Positions 50,775 through 61,389 of a DNA stretch of 64,000 bases are shown piece by piece (positions within the stretch are counted from its first letter, which is position 1; each line of letters starts with the position of its first letter). Both the position numbers and the translations under genes were made by a program. Location: the NCBI GenBank assembly GCA_022570795.1, contig JAKUDP010000001.1:2542001-2606000 (forward strand), given 5' to 3'. This DNA is from Sphaerulina vaccinii. Lineage: Eukaryota; Ascomycota; Dothideomycetes; Mycosphaerellales; Mycosphaerellaceae. The notes beneath the pieces were generated by a model. That model saw only the letters and a list, made by a program, of their open reading frames with translations, searched no databases and was not told the origin of the DNA.

Positions 50775-53005
50775 ACTTCAATATCCAAGCGCCTCTCGCG
50801 CTTCTGACGTGCTTGAACAACCAGGGAACAGCAGTCTCGCCAGTAGTTTTCACGCGGCCTGTCGTGCTTGGGTGTCTCATCTGGTCTGTGGCCTGTGCTG
50901 TTTCGAGCTTCGGGATCTGCTCCCCATTCCAGCAGTGCCCCTACAAGTCCCCTTTCGCCACAGTACAAGCCGAATTCAATGCTGTGGTACCAGATTCATC
51001 CACAGCATGTATATCTGCACCATGCTCTAGCAGAATTCTCGCTGATTGTGCAACATCCCCTACATGTTCAAATACAACACAATGCAGAGGTGTCCGCTGA
51101 TTCTAGCTCCTGGCGTGGATGACCGCACCTCCACGAATCAGGTAGGCAGTGGAGTAGTGGCAGTTTATTACAGCCGTATAGAGTGGTGTATAGCCGTCCT
51201 CATCCGTAGCGTGTAGCGTGGATGTCCGCTCCGTGATTCAGTAGCAAAGTGGCAACTTCTTCAGACCTAGCGTAAGGAAGTATTACATCTCCCGTATGAT
51301 CTCGAGCGTTGACGTCTGCGCCTCTTTGGAGCAGCACTTTCACAATGTGTGATTTGTCACCAGATGTGTCGGTGAGTACGGCACTATGAAGGGGTGTGAA
51401 GTCATAGCAATCCTTCGAATCGATATCTGCGCCTGCATCCAGCAGTAGCGTCACGAGTTCAATGCCCGCATGTCTGGCCGCTTCATGGAGTGGGGTTTTT
51501 CCTTCTTGGTCTGAAAGACCTATGTCGAAACCTCGTTGGACGAATACCTGGGCAGCTTCGATGTTGTTGTACTTGGCTGCGTAATGCAGCGCTCCTTGTC
51601 CGCTCCCGTTTGTTGTGTGAACATTCAGATCTTTTCTTGGTAAGACTATATCTAATATTTCGGCACTGTATCTCTCGATGGTAAGTCCATATCTGTTCCA
51701 TCTGTTTACATCAATGAGCGGATTCCCGCATAAAAGTTCTACTGCCGAGATCGAACCAACTCTGATAGCAGCTATCAGTGGCGTGTCCCCTGGCTCGAGC
51801 TGTATGACTACGGAGTTCTTGAGGGGAACAAAGACGATATCGTTCAACGGTGAGTTTGCATCGCTTTGATGGAGGATTCGCTCGATAAGAGGCCTATTAC
51901 ATGGCTGTGTAGTTGCTGCTACGTGCAGAGCTGTTATTCCTTGATGTCCAGCGCCATGTATATCGACATCGTTCATAGCGAGCAGCGTCTCCACTGCTTC
52001 CGGGTGCCCGTAGATGATCGCATGATGTAACGCCGTGAGTGCATGGCGCGTCATGTTGATTGTCGTATGAACCACGCTGCTTTCAGCTAAAATCTTTATC
52101 GCTGCGACATTCCCGGACTTTGCCGCGGTGTGTAGTGGAAGGAAGTCATGCTCAAAATTCAGCCTGGGCCTGAGCATCGTCCATAATGATGTGCAGAGCT
52201 TTATCGCTTCTACTTTATTGCTCTCAATCGCCCATGTGAATGGTTGCACAATGTGTGCCAAGCCCATGTACTCGAGCCAGACCTCGCACAGCGCTCTAAG
52301 CTCTAGACCCAGCGCCCACCAGAGAGTGATGCCTGTCTCTGCGTGCAGAAGTGTATTCGCTTTGAATCCTTTAGGCCTAAAATCGTGCGATTGGCCCTCG
52401 AAGGTACCGTGCGTGGCGAGAATTTCATCGACCGAAATGCTGAACAGCTGAGCTAATGTTTGGCATTGCTCCTTTACCGCACGCAATGATATTGGCGGGC
52501 GAGCAGCATGTTCTTGTTGTAGAACTTTATGGATTAAATGCACCAGACTGATCGTATAGTCTGCAGCGACTGACTGCAGCCCAGACACTGTCCTAGAGAT
52601 ACCAAGAACGGCGTACACTTTGTCTCGGTCGTCTAGACAGGTGAGATGTCCAGCAGTGGTCATTTGATCGAGAAGCAGACTATCTGCTGAGTTTCGTGTC
52701 ACCTGGGCTATCATGGCACTAGCTGGACTCTCCAAGAATCCTGCGTAGATGCTACTGCAGAGAGAGTTCTGATTCTTGCGGAGTCGAGGACGTTGTCGTT
52801 GAAGGACAAAATCAGCTAAAACTTCCCATGGTATCAAGTGCCGCCCGCACATTATACATATATTGTTGGCCAGCGTAAGTTCCTGTAGCACCCAGAGCCG
52901 AGTCCAATATCGTCTTTCGCCCAGCCGTCGCAGCGCAGCGAGCTCCGCTTCGTGCCATGGCTTGCTGACTCTCCTCTGGTGACTGATATCGATGAAGTGG
53001 AACAA
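50771..53005 (-). pseudogene. Decayed HET-ankyrin-repeat gene
   Basis: The minus-strand ORF 51200-53005 (601 residues) contains the second half of a HET domain (RYWTRLWVLQELTLAN, CLDDRDKVYAVLGIS), then a linker and about seven ankyrin repeats (GKTPLHEAARHAGIELVTLL). The first half of HET (the LSYxWG and WIDAxCINQ motifs) is missing, so the gene is 5'-truncated. At about 51210-51225 a 7-bp tandem duplication (ACGCTAC twice) shifts the frame. Ankyrin coding continues in the new frame (GYTPLYTAVINCHYS) to a TAG, then resumes (LLEHGADIHAVDESGTTALN), and finishes after a further frame change (GLVGALLEWGADPEARN) at 50771. HET proteins act in heterokaryon incompatibility. The 601-residue part could still be made; activity is doubtful. 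Confidence 0.75.
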
Positions 53006-53311
53006 GACCAGGATGTCCCCACCACACGAAATGCCCCTTGCAGTTCTGACATCACAGCCGTGCCATCATGTTTGCGGCACTGTGCGGAAAGCAAACAAAC
53101 GCAACGACGACCGAACGTCGGCCGGGAAGAGCTCAAGCTTGCAAGAGCAAGAGCAAGAGCTGTGGAACGACACGCGACTTGGGGTCAATGGGGAGCGTGT
53201 AGATGACTGACTGGTCTGTCCACAAAGGTAAGTCAGCTACATACCTTCTTCTTCTACCACTTCTCTCCCGTACATCTCTCCCTGAGAGCCTACGCTTCTC
53301 CCTCGCCCGCA
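53006..53311. other. Divergent intergenic region between the HET remnant and ach1
   Basis: Only about 300 bp separates the truncated HET start from ach1, too little for the missing half domain. No further coding feature is seen. Confidence 0.45.
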
Positions 53312-54892
53312 ATGGCAGCGTCTGCATTGCTCAAGAGCCGTGTCCGGAGGCCTTCATACCTGAACAGAATCGCCAAAGCTGAAGACTTGATCGATCTCTT
53401 CCCACACAACTCCTACATAGGATGGTCAGGCTTCACAGGCGTTGGCTACCCGAAGAAAGTGCCAACAGCATTGGCCGAACATGTCGAGAAGAACAATCTA
53501 CAAGGCAAGCTCAAATACAACTTGTTCGTGGGTGCCTCAAGTGGAGCAGAGACGGAGAACAGATGGGCACGAAACAACATGATTGAGCGAAGAGCACCGC
53601 ATCAAGTGGGCAAAGAGATCGCGAAGGGCATCAACAATGGCAATATCAACTTCTTCGACAAGCATCTGTCCATGTTTCCAGTGGATCTGATGTATGGCTT
53701 CTACACCAAGCATAAGGAGAACAACAAGCTTGACGTGGCTATTGTGGAAGCTTCAGCCATTACAGAAGATGGCGGCATCATTCCTGGAGCTTCTGTGGGA
53801 GCAAGTCCAGAGATCATACAGATGGCAGACAAGATCATCATTGAGGTCAATACAGCCTCTCCGAATCTGGAAGGACTGCATGATATCACAATGACCGATC
53901 TGCCACCTCGAAGAAAGCCATACCTCATCATGTCACCCGAAGACCGAATAGGCACGCCACACATTCCAGTCGATCCTGAAAAGGTGGTGGCTATTGTCGA
54001 GTCAGACTACGCAGATCAGACACAACCCAATGCACCAGAAGACGAGAACTCGAAAGCTATCGCTCATCACCTGATCGAGTTCCTCAAGCATGAGGTCAAC
54101 CATGGCCGTCTGCCTCCAAATCTGCTTCCAATTCAATCAGGTATTGGCAACATCGCCAATGCAGTCGTAGGAGGCCTCGCTAGTGGCGGAGCAGACTTCA
54201 AGAACCTCAAAGTCTGGACCGAAGTTCTTCAAGACTCTTTCCTCGATCTCTTCGACAGCGGCAACCTAGACTTCGCAACAGCGACTTCGATCCGATTCTC
54301 TCCAGAAGGCTTCCATCGCTTCTACGACCGCTACCAGGACTACGCACCCAAGCTCCTCCTACGCAGCCAACAAGTCTCGAACTCACCTGAGATCATCAGA
54401 CGACTTGGCGTCATCGGCATGAACACTCCAGTGGAAGTGGACATTTACGCCCACGCCAACTCAACCTGTGTCATGGGCTCTCGAATGCTCAACGGTCTGG
54501 GCGGATCAGCGGACTTCCTGCGCTCCTCGAAATACTCAATCATGCACACTCCTTCTACTCGACCCTCGAAAACCGACCCGACTGGCGTCTCATGTATTGT
54601 GCCGATGTGCACACATGTCGACCAGACAGAACATGATCTCGACGTTATTGTGACAGAGCAAGGTTTTGCAGATGTCAGAGGCATGTCGCCGAAGGAGAGG
54701 GCGAGGGAGATTATCAAGAAGTGTGCACACCCAGACTACTACCCAATCCTCAAGGACTACTTCGACAAGGCTGAATTCGAATGCATGAGGAAGGGGTGGG
54801 GACATGAGCCACATTTGCTGTGGAACGCGTTCGATATGCATAAGCACCTGAACGAACACGGGACAATGAAGTTGCCAAAGTGGGAAGACTAA
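53312..54892 (+). CDS. ach1: Acetyl-CoA hydrolase / succinyl-CoA:acetate CoA-transferase Ach1
   Basis: A single exon codes for 526 residues. The N-terminus is basic and Ser/Ala-rich (MAASALLKSRVRRPSYLNRI), fitting mitochondrial import. Family motifs are YIGWSGFTGVGYPKKVPTAL, EASAITEDGGIIPGASVGAS, PIQSGIGNIANAVVGGL with the loop preceding the catalytic Glu, the Glu-containing VWTEVLQDSFLDLFDSGN, and the C-terminal HDLDVIVTEQGFADVRGMSP. Ach1 transfers CoA between succinyl-CoA and acetate in mitochondria, detoxifying acetate and supporting growth on propionate or acetate; simple hydrolysis is a side activity. Length matches the fungal family. No introns. Confidence 0.95.
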   Translation: MAASALLKSRVRRPSYLNRIAKAEDLIDLFPHNSYIGWSGFTGVGYPKKVPTALAEHVEKNNLQGKLKYNLFVGASSGAETENRWARNNMIERRAPHQVGKEIAKGINNGNINFFDKHLSMFPVDLMYGFYTKHKENNKLDVAIVEASAITEDGGIIPGASVGASPEIIQMADKIIIEVNTASPNLEGLHDITMTDLPPRRKPYLIMSPEDRIGTPHIPVDPEKVVAIVESDYADQTQPNAPEDENSKAIAHHLIEFLKHEVNHGRLPPNLLPIQSGIGNIANAVVGGLASGGADFKNLKVWTEVLQDSFLDLFDSGNLDFATATSIRFSPEGFHRFYDRYQDYAPKLLLRSQQVSNSPEIIRRLGVIGMNTPVEVDIYAHANSTCVMGSRMLNGLGGSADFLRSSKYSIMHTPSTRPSKTDPTGVSCIVPMCTHVDQTEHDLDVIVTEQGFADVRGMSPKERAREIIKKCAHPDYYPILKDYFDKAEFECMRKGWGHEPHLLWNAFDMHKHLNEHGTMKLPKWED

Positions 54893-55138
54893 GCTGGCAT
54901 CCATATGGATCAGACGATGATGGACGGACTTTCGTAGGACGAGATAGGGCTTGATACAGCCAGCGCGGAGTTCAGGTAGACTGGATAAGTCAATAGACAC
55001 TGTATGAGCAAACACAGTTCAGACTCAGCCTTCGTCGAGGCCCATCTACTCACAAACGCATCTGGAACAACTCATAACTCGTGCAGCCGCATGCTTGACT
55101 CCGCGCCAGCGTCCATCAACCCATCAACCCTCCAACTC

Positions 55139-55780
55139 TCAAACCCCATAACCCTTCCCCTTCAACACTCTCCCAACATACCCTCCAATCTCATCAATAT
55201 ACTCAAACCTCTTCTCCGGCTCATCAACAACATCCTTCGCCCATTCCACTTTACTCTTCACAAAACACTCAAAAAACTGGCTTTGGGATCTGATCGAATA
55301 ATCCAAGAGCAACAATACTCAGTTCCGGCATAGATCTTGTTGGGATACAACCTACACGTCATCCCATCATCAGCGTCTTAGCCCGTACGCCATTTCACAA
55401 GCTCAGGAGTTCGTGGTCTCGCTGCGCTCAACATACATACCTATCGGCGTCCCACATCCCCCACAAAAACTCCTCGGAACAGTTTTTCCGCTTTTGGTAT
55501 TCGTGTCGTTGTAAATCTTGAGCTTGTTCTCTGGATCGTTGAGTTGGATTTAGCATGAGGCAAGATGCTCCGTTGGAAGCATGAGGCAAGATGCTCCGTG
55601 AGCGGAGGAAGAGGTTTTGCGACAGTTGGCACAGTGGCAGATGTGGCCTTGAGGGGAGGTGGAGGAGTGGAGGGGGTAGGGGAGAGTGAGGGTAATGGAG
55701 ATTGAGGTGCAGAGGCAGGAGCCGGTGTAAGTGTAGATGGGAGGGTCTGACGACGTTGAAGGGGTGGTGAGATTTGCCAT
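55139..55780 (-). pseudogene. Decayed GFA-family gene (glutathione-dependent formaldehyde-activating-like)
   Basis: On the minus strand the gene opens MANLTTPSTSSDPPIYTYTG and has the zinc-binding motifs GSCLC, HICHCANCRKTSSS and SFCGGCGTPIG. An intron at 55352-55440 (GTATGT..GTGTAG) leads to SMPELSIVALGLFDQIPKPV. Two lesions break it. A 19-bp direct repeat (GAGCATCTTGCCTCATGC) at about 55554-55599 introduces an in-frame TAA. One extra T in a six-T run at about 55261-55266 shifts the frame before ECFVKSKVEWAKDVVDEPEK, whose frame ends at 55139. GFA proteins are small zinc enzymes acting on glutathione adducts. Both lesions fit a recent loss, though homopolymer assembly error could explain the second. 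Confidence 0.7.
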
Positions 55781-56310
55781 CGTTGATAAATTTGGAATCT
55801 GGTTTTGATATGGGCGTGGGCATGGGTATGAAAGAGAGATGAGATGTTTTGTATGAATTGGCCTCCCTTATAAGCGTCTATGAAGAGAAGACACTTTGCA
55901 GTCCTCCTCCGGCCAATATTGCATGTTCGCCGGATGGTGGAGTCAGAGCTGAAGTTCTACGCGAGAACGAGCTCGTCAGACCCACTGTAGCGTTCAGGCT
56001 GCCATCAGCGAAGGATCGAGGCGAGACATCGGATTCGTGCAGCTGTTGCTGTGTTGCGTGTTGTATCTTGGTATTGTGCGGTGGATCTTCAGGCGGTGTG
56101 TGCTTGTGTGGAAGTTATGGCTGGTTATGGAGTCGCCGTGGTGTCTGGAAACTCGAGCCTGCCTGTCGAGAGCATAGGACTGGAACGTTTGCTGAGATGC
56201 TGGCCGCACGTTGTTGCATCTGTTCCTGTCAGCTGATACCCTTTGCGGCGCCTTGAATTGCAAGTCTGGGACTTACTGACGAGTTGTAGAAACGACTCGA
56301 CTCCTCGAAC
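55781..56310. other. Intergenic, no gene seen
   Basis: This lies between the GFA pseudogene's 5' end and the first F-box-like gene's 3' end. A Cys-rich plus-strand ORF (55849-56256) lacks a signal peptide or family resemblance and is not accepted. Confidence 0.4.
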
Positions 56311-56889
56311 TCATCCTTCGACCTCGACCATCATGATCTCCCACTTCGAGTCCTCTTTCTCGAACGCGCGGAGCTTGAAACCCATGACAAGCAGTGCCTC
56401 CAAGATTGGCTGAATGTGTAGGCTCCACCTCCACTTCGTCTCACTTGTAATCACTACCTCTCGCTTTCCGGCCGCCTTCGCCATCTCCAGTCTCGCTTTG
56501 CCGCAGTCAATGCCCCAGAAGTAGAACGCTGGGTGTGAGTCGCCGCGGCCAATCCAGATTGCAAGCGCATGGGTAGAGCTGACGACGTCCTTACCAAGTA
56601 TGGTCAGGAGAGTTCCAACGCGACGAGTAGAGCGAGCGATGCGTTGGTAGTCATCTGTCGAGAACATGTTCGCCGCAGTCGTCAAGGAGCAGTTCCGTGA
56701 GTTCCAGAACATGGCACTAGTCTCCCAGCGTAGTTGTCGGCATGTCTTGGTGAGGCCGTTGTAGAAAGTGACATTAGCGAGCTTGGTGGCATTCGGCTTT
56801 TGGTGGCGGGAAGCCAATGGTGTGAAGACAATGTCGTAGATCTTGTTTCGTAGCTCTGGGGAAAGGCGACCAAGTGGGGAGCTCTCCAT
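56311..56889 (-). CDS. F-box-like (2EXR-type) protein, cluster member 1
   Basis: The start at 56889 (MESSPLGRLSPELRNKIYDI) matches the starts of the three neighbours; the protein has 192 residues. The N-terminal motif LGRLSPELRNKIYDIVF is the short F-box-like domain. TKTCRQLRWETSAMFWNSRN and RRVGTLLTILGKDVVSS are shared by all four genes. The tail (LLVMGFKLRAFEKEDSKWEI) is also conserved. These proteins are lineage-expanded in filamentous fungi; a role as ubiquitin-ligase adaptors is only a suggestion. It forms a same-strand tandem cluster with the next three genes. Confidence 0.7.
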   Translation of the reverse strand: MESSPLGRLSPELRNKIYDIVFTPLASRHQKPNATKLANVTFYNGLTKTCRQLRWETSAMFWNSRNCSLTTAANMFSTDDYQRIARSTRRVGTLLTILGKDVVSSTHALAIWIGRGDSHPAFYFWGIDCGKARLEMAKAAGKREVVITSETKWRWSLHIQPILEALLVMGFKLRAFEKEDSKWEIMMVEVEG

Positions 56890-57721
56890 GGTGTTCGAGT
56901 GTCTTGTCAGTGATGGACCACCACCATTCGAGTTGATGTATGCTGATAAAAGCTCAAGGAAGAGGAAGTGGAAGTTGAGTCGAGTTGGGCCAAGAAGACC
57001 AGAGCTCGGGCCGCAAAGCATGTGATCACCTGTAGATGAAATTTCACTTACCCTTTCACTTCACATGGATCACCTCCAAATTCGCTCAGCCCTTCCCGTC
57101 CCTCACTTTATAGATCATCCCGACCAAATATAGATCATCCAAAGTCGAGTATAGGACTAACAAGACGTCAGAATACTTGAAGTGAGGCGAGAATGGCATA
57201 CTATTATGCCAGGGCTGCGGATTGCTGGATCAAGTGAAGCAAACATGCCGCGACAAGTGAGCTAGTGGAGAGCGCGATTACATGGATTCCAAGTGCTTGA
57301 ATTCTCACCTTAACTTCTACTCCTGTTTTGATGCCTCCTTTTGTCCAGATCGCGGTCGTGTCTGCGTGTACATCGGATGCCGGCTTGTGCGCGATTACTG
57401 CATGTCGAAACTACGTTGTCGTTCGAACTAGGTACCCTCGCGTCTTCCATGCCTGGACAGTCTGTCCTGGCTGATAAGCAGAGAACATAACACTACATCC
57501 ACTCGTGCGAAGCTGTGCCCTCGTTTGGACTACAGTGGGATGAAGCTTTCATGCCCGTAAGCTCAGCTCTTCCCGTCCCAAGCGCAGAGGTGCAAGTAGC
57601 TGGTGAAGTGGTGATTGCAGAGAGTCGCATCTATGTCTGTTAGCTGTTGGCTCTTCCTGTGATAGCTCGACGTGAGGAGATGAACACACCAAGCTATCGT
57701 CAAGGTTCGCTAGCGTCTCTC
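56890..57721. other. Intergenic between cluster members 1 and 2
   Basis: An 832-bp spacer with short unsupported ORFs. A short AT-rich direct repeat (ATAGATCATCC at about 57110 and 57130) lies upstream of member 1. Confidence 0.4.
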
Positions 57722-58315
57722 TCAAGCTTCTTCCTCGACTATGACCACCTCGTCCATGTATTTCCACATGTCTCCATACACCTCACGCAGCTTCAGGCCC
57801 ATATCGAGGAGAGTTCTTATGATCGGCCGCATTTCCTGCGACCAGACCTCTCCACTTTTCACATCTGTGACTTCTCTATCCCAAGCGGTACGCGTCTCGG
57901 GAATGCCATCTTCCTTGTCGTACTCAGTAAGCTCACGCTTCTCTGCCATTCTCGTCTTCCCAGCTTCGACTCCGTAGATGATCAGGTCCCTGCCGTAGTC
58001 CGCCGGGCAGACCTGAAGTCGCTTGATGTGACTGATGGTTTCTTTACCGAGTATGGTCAAGAGCTGGCCGACGCGTTCAGAATGCTCGAAGCTTGGATTC
58101 CTTCCATAACGGTAGGCGAGATGATCATAGACGAGGTTATTTAAGCCCCAGAACATCGCATTTGTTTCGCGACGCATCTGGCGGCATGTCTGAGTCAAAT
58201 CATTGCCGAGAGGGAAACTAAAGAGGATACTGTGTCGCGCGTCTCGAAGCAGGACCAGTTCCGATATCTTGTTGCGCAGCTCAGCCGACAGGCGACTGAG
58301 TGGTGAGTTTTCCAT
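57722..58315 (-). CDS. F-box-like (2EXR-type) protein, cluster member 2
   Basis: The start at 58315 (MENSPLSRLSAELRNKISEL) gives 197 residues; the frame extends to 58393. Shared motifs are LTQTCRQMRRETNAMFWGLN, ERVGQLLTILGKETISHIKR and TLLDMGLKLREVYGDMWKYM. It differs from member 1 mainly in the central linker (ELTEYDKEDGIPETRTAWDR), which is acidic and variable. No introns. Confidence 0.7.
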   Translation of the reverse strand: MENSPLSRLSAELRNKISELVLLRDARHSILFSFPLGNDLTQTCRQMRRETNAMFWGLNNLVYDHLAYRYGRNPSFEHSERVGQLLTILGKETISHIKRLQVCPADYGRDLIIYGVEAGKTRMAEKRELTEYDKEDGIPETRTAWDREVTDVKSGEVWSQEMRPIIRTLLDMGLKLREVYGDMWKYMDEVVIVEEEA

Positions 58316-58706
58316 CGTTAGTTGGTTGCCGTGGTTGTCAGTGATGAAGCGAGAAAGAAGTGTATGTAAGTTTGAAGCGAGTTTTGTTGACAACCCACTA
58401 GCGTGTTTACAGGGATCATTGGATTCTCACTTTCATTCCTATTCGCGTGTTTGCCCACACCGCGATTCCTCCTCCGTGACAACCGATTTCTGCGCAAGAC
58501 CGAGCTGCCGCGGCGTCTGAGCGATCAGGAGTTCGTTCCGAGAAGAGGCTCGAGCCTACAGTATGAGGTGGTGGCTGCAGAATGGTGCTGCTGTTCATGT
58601 CAGCTCGTGCTCATCGCTCGTTCTGAGGTGCCTCGACTCCGTGGCAATGGTACATACGCGCATTGTCGACCATATTCGTCTCCTCGAGCTTAAGTCGCGA
58701 CCGCAA
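58316..58706. other. Intergenic between cluster members 2 and 3
   Basis: The spacer carries a plus-strand stretch (about 58560-58610) resembling one near 56040, a trace of the tandem duplication. No gene. Confidence 0.35.
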
Positions 58707-59255
58707 TCAATCCCTCAACTTCTTCTTGTGTCCACACGTCTCGCGCACTTTCAGTCCCATGTCGAGCAGAGCCTTCACAATCGGGCGATATTCGGAGGCC
58801 CAAAGGTCCGCGCTCGTCACATCTGTACCCTCATTGTCCCAGATCGACCGTGACCCTGACAACTTTACTTTGCCGTCCTGAGCGCCGTATAGCTCCAATT
58901 GAGCAACCTTCGACACGGGCATGACGTCGATCCTCTTGATGGAGCTCACGATGTCCTCGCCGAGAAGAGTGAAGAGGCGACCGACCTTCTCAGCAGGCCT
59001 GACCTTCGAGAGATTCATTCAGCGTTTGGTACCGAAGTCGACGGAGTGGTTGTCCAACCAATCGAGACGAGCAAAGAAGTGGTTGGAGGCCCAGAACATG
59101 CCTGTTGTCTCGCGGCGCATTTGACGGCATGTTTTGCCCAAGTGGTTGGCGGATGAAATGTCTTCGAGAGCGATCCAAGTACTGTGTGTGAGAGCCAGTT
59201 CGTAGATCTTGTTGCGGAGCTCTGCGGAGAAGCGGCCGAACGGTGAGTTCTCCAT
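58707..59255 (-). pseudogene. F-box-like protein, cluster member 3, interrupted by a stop
   Basis: From the ATG at 59255 (MENSPFGRFSAELRNKIYEL) the frame runs through GKTCRQMRRETTGMFWASNH to a TGA at 59019-59021. It then continues in the same frame with KVRPAEKVGRLFTLLGEDIV and ALLDMGLKVRETCGHKKK to 58707. Both halves align collinearly with members 1, 2 and 4, so a single nonsense change best explains the break. A small intron over the stop has no good splice signals. A downstream ATG right after the stop could yield the C-terminal half alone. Confidence 0.65.
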
Positions 59256-59378
59256 AGGAAGTCGGCTGTCGGTGATGGGAGTGGTGCAAAAAGTGTTTGT
59301 GTTGGGTTTCTCTCGAGAAGGTTTTGATGACTGTTCGCTAGCGCGTCGAGCCACGATCACTTGGCAGCCTCCTCGAAC

Positions 59379-59921
59379 TCATTTCTCGATCATAATGACT
59401 TCCCAAGCACCCACGGAATTCCCCTCCACTAAACGCAGCTTGAAGCCCATATCGAACAGTACACGCAAGAATTGCGGGATGTGCGCACCGCAGTCTGCTT
59501 CAGTCACTACGCGTGCTACTCGTTTTCCCGCTGTCTTCGCCTTTTCCAATCTCTTTATGCCATGTTCAATACCGTAGAAATTGAACAGATTACCCTGGCA
59601 TCCATCGATAGAGAGTGTGAGGCGTTCGATGCAGCTTGCGACTTCTTTGCCGAGTATGGCGAACAGTGGAGCCAAACGTTGGCACCGAGGGTGCACACGA
59701 TTTCCATGTGCATCCCAGAGTCCCGTGTCCAATACGATGAAGTGGTTCGAGCTCCAGAACATGGTGCTGCTCTCGTGACGTATCTGGCGGCACGTCCTGT
59801 TAAGGGTGTTGCTAGAGGTAGATTCGCTGAGTGGGATGGTTGGTCTGCTATCGACCAAGACCAATTCGTAGATCTTGTTGCGCAGTTCCGTAGATAGGCA
59901 GGCGAATGGTGAGTTGTCCAT
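59379..59921 (-). CDS. F-box-like (2EXR-type) protein, cluster member 4
   Basis: A single exon codes for 180 residues (MDNSPFACLSTELRNKIYEL). Conserved cluster motifs are LNRTCRQIRHESSTMFWSSN, QRLAPLFAILGKEVASCIER and VLFDMGFKLRLVEGNSVGAW. It is closest in design to member 1 in keeping IEHGIKRLEKAKTAGKRVAR. It is the first gene of the tandem set in transcription order. No targeting signal. Confidence 0.7.
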   Translation of the reverse strand: MDNSPFACLSTELRNKIYELVLVDSRPTIPLSESTSSNTLNRTCRQIRHESSTMFWSSNHFIVLDTGLWDAHGNRVHPRCQRLAPLFAILGKEVASCIERLTLSIDGCQGNLFNFYGIEHGIKRLEKAKTAGKRVARVVTEADCGAHIPQFLRVLFDMGFKLRLVEGNSVGAWEVIMIEK

Positions 59922-60223
59922 GACCGGCTAATAGTGTTTTGGCTGCTCTGTCAATGTTGCTAATGAAGTGGTTGAATATTGAAGTTTTTACGTTTCTCGA
60001 GTTTCTCACTAGCGCTTCTCGTGCAGGTTCTGCCCAGCTTCACTTTGCGCGAGCCGCGCCCCACATGAGTAATACGGCCTGCCCTGTTGTCCTTCCTGCC
60101 TAAGCATGTCTTCGTCACGGATGAGCAGAGAATATAATACAAGCGCTACACAAACTCCGTATAGCGCAGCAATTCGCCATTATGCCACAAATCTGTACAC
60201 TAGCCGTCCTCATCGTCAACCTC

Positions 60224-60714
60224 TTACAAAGCAGCATTCGCGCCACTCGATTCACCCGGCTGTGTCAAAAGCTCGTTCGCACTCTGCTGCATCCTCATCT
60301 CCCTTTCCATTTCCTGCACCTGCTGTTCCTCACTGAAAGCCAGAGCCCAAGGCACACCAAGCAGTAGCGCGCTCGTCGAGATAACCCACAAGCTCTTTCC
60401 ACTGAAGCTCGCAACACTGCTTGCCCAAGAGTAAGAAGTTTCGGCAACGTTGGTCATGCGCTTTCGGTAAGTTGGTGGTACGATGTCTTTGAGGGCGTAA
60501 ATGCGGTCGAGCAGCGATTCGTCATAGGCGTCATCGTCGTTGACTTCGGAGACGTCGGAGTCGGCTGTTTACCTCTCGTCAGTATTGGTCGAGAATTGTG
60601 AGAGATGGCAAGGCGCATACATGAACCGTCATCGGTGTCCCATTCATCTTCGTCCTTTGGGCCTTGTTGCGAGGCGAAGAGCTCCTCGTCCGGGACTTCT
60701 TCGAGCTTGACCAT
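60224..60714 (-). CDS. tom22: Mitochondrial import receptor subunit Tom22
   Basis: Two exons (60621-60714, 60224-60564; intron 56 bp) encode 144 residues. The acidic cytosolic domain (MVKLEEVPDEELFASQQGPK then SDSDVSEVNDDDAYDESLLD) receives presequences. RIYALKDIVPPTYRKRMTNV precedes a single membrane helix, SLWVISTSALLLGVPWALAF. A short intermembrane-space tail follows (EQQVQEMEREMRMQQSANEL). This layout is diagnostic for Tom22, the central organiser and receptor of the outer-membrane TOM complex. It is divergent from the small gene at 61005. Confidence 0.93.
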
Positions 60715-61004
60715 GTTGACTGTGAGGATGTCTTTTTGATGGTGGTGTAATTATGATTACGATGCGCTGTTGTCGATGGATGAAGTGGATGCTCAAAGTG
60801 ATGGATGGTCGATTGATGTTGAAGATGCGCTCCTTACAAAGTTTTGGCAGCCACAGCAGCCACAGCCACAGTCGACCGTCCGTGCGCCTTCCTCTGAAGC
60901 TGCGTCAGATTCGAGATCGATCAGAACAACATGAAACGAAAGACAAGATACACGAGATATATAGCTAGAATACTCCCTTTCACAATGGCCAGCGTAACGC
61001 AGAT

Positions 61005-61389
61005 ATGTCCCACCGCCGCAGCTCTTCCCAAAGCCAAGTAGACTGGTCAACTGAATTCATGAACATTCATGATATCTCCAAGCAAATCGGTATGCGCCAC
61101 ACTTCTCCACTTGAGATGCATCCTCACGTTGACTTACTTCACAGTAACCAACGCAGAAGTCCTCTTCCCAACACAAATCGACACTCGAGTCATCACCGGC
61201 AAGACTTCCAAACATGCCTACTACGCTGCTCTGATGGCTAGAGACTATGCTACACCGGATGTGAAGGCGAATGGTGTGGTGTATAGGGTGCTGGCGCAAG
61301 GGCCTGTTGAGGTCGATAGGAGGAGTGCGGTGATGAAGTTGTTGGATGATATTGAGAAGCGGGTTGCTGGGGAGGTCATGGAGATTTGA
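61005..61389 (+). CDS. Small conserved-looking hypothetical protein, two exons
   Basis: Exons 61005-61089 and 61145-61389 encode 109 residues; the intron is 55 bp with a branch-like GTTGACTTAC. The N-terminus is Ser/Arg-rich (MSHRRSSSQSQVDWSTEFMN). The second exon is compact and alpha/beta-like (TGKTSKHAYYAALMARDYAT, YRVLAQGPVEVDRRSAVMKL). No signal peptide, membrane helix or family I can name. The clean splice and the coding-like second exon make it a probable real gene. It shares a promoter region of 290 bp with tom22. Confidence 0.65.

Noticed and set aside
55849..56256. Cys-rich plus-strand ORF as a secreted effector
   Set aside because: It has no signal peptide and a low-complexity Cys/Gly run that looks like chance translation of repetitive sequence.
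57110..57145. Short ATAGATCATCC direct repeat as an operator
   Set aside because: Two copies 20 bp apart are too little evidence without conservation.
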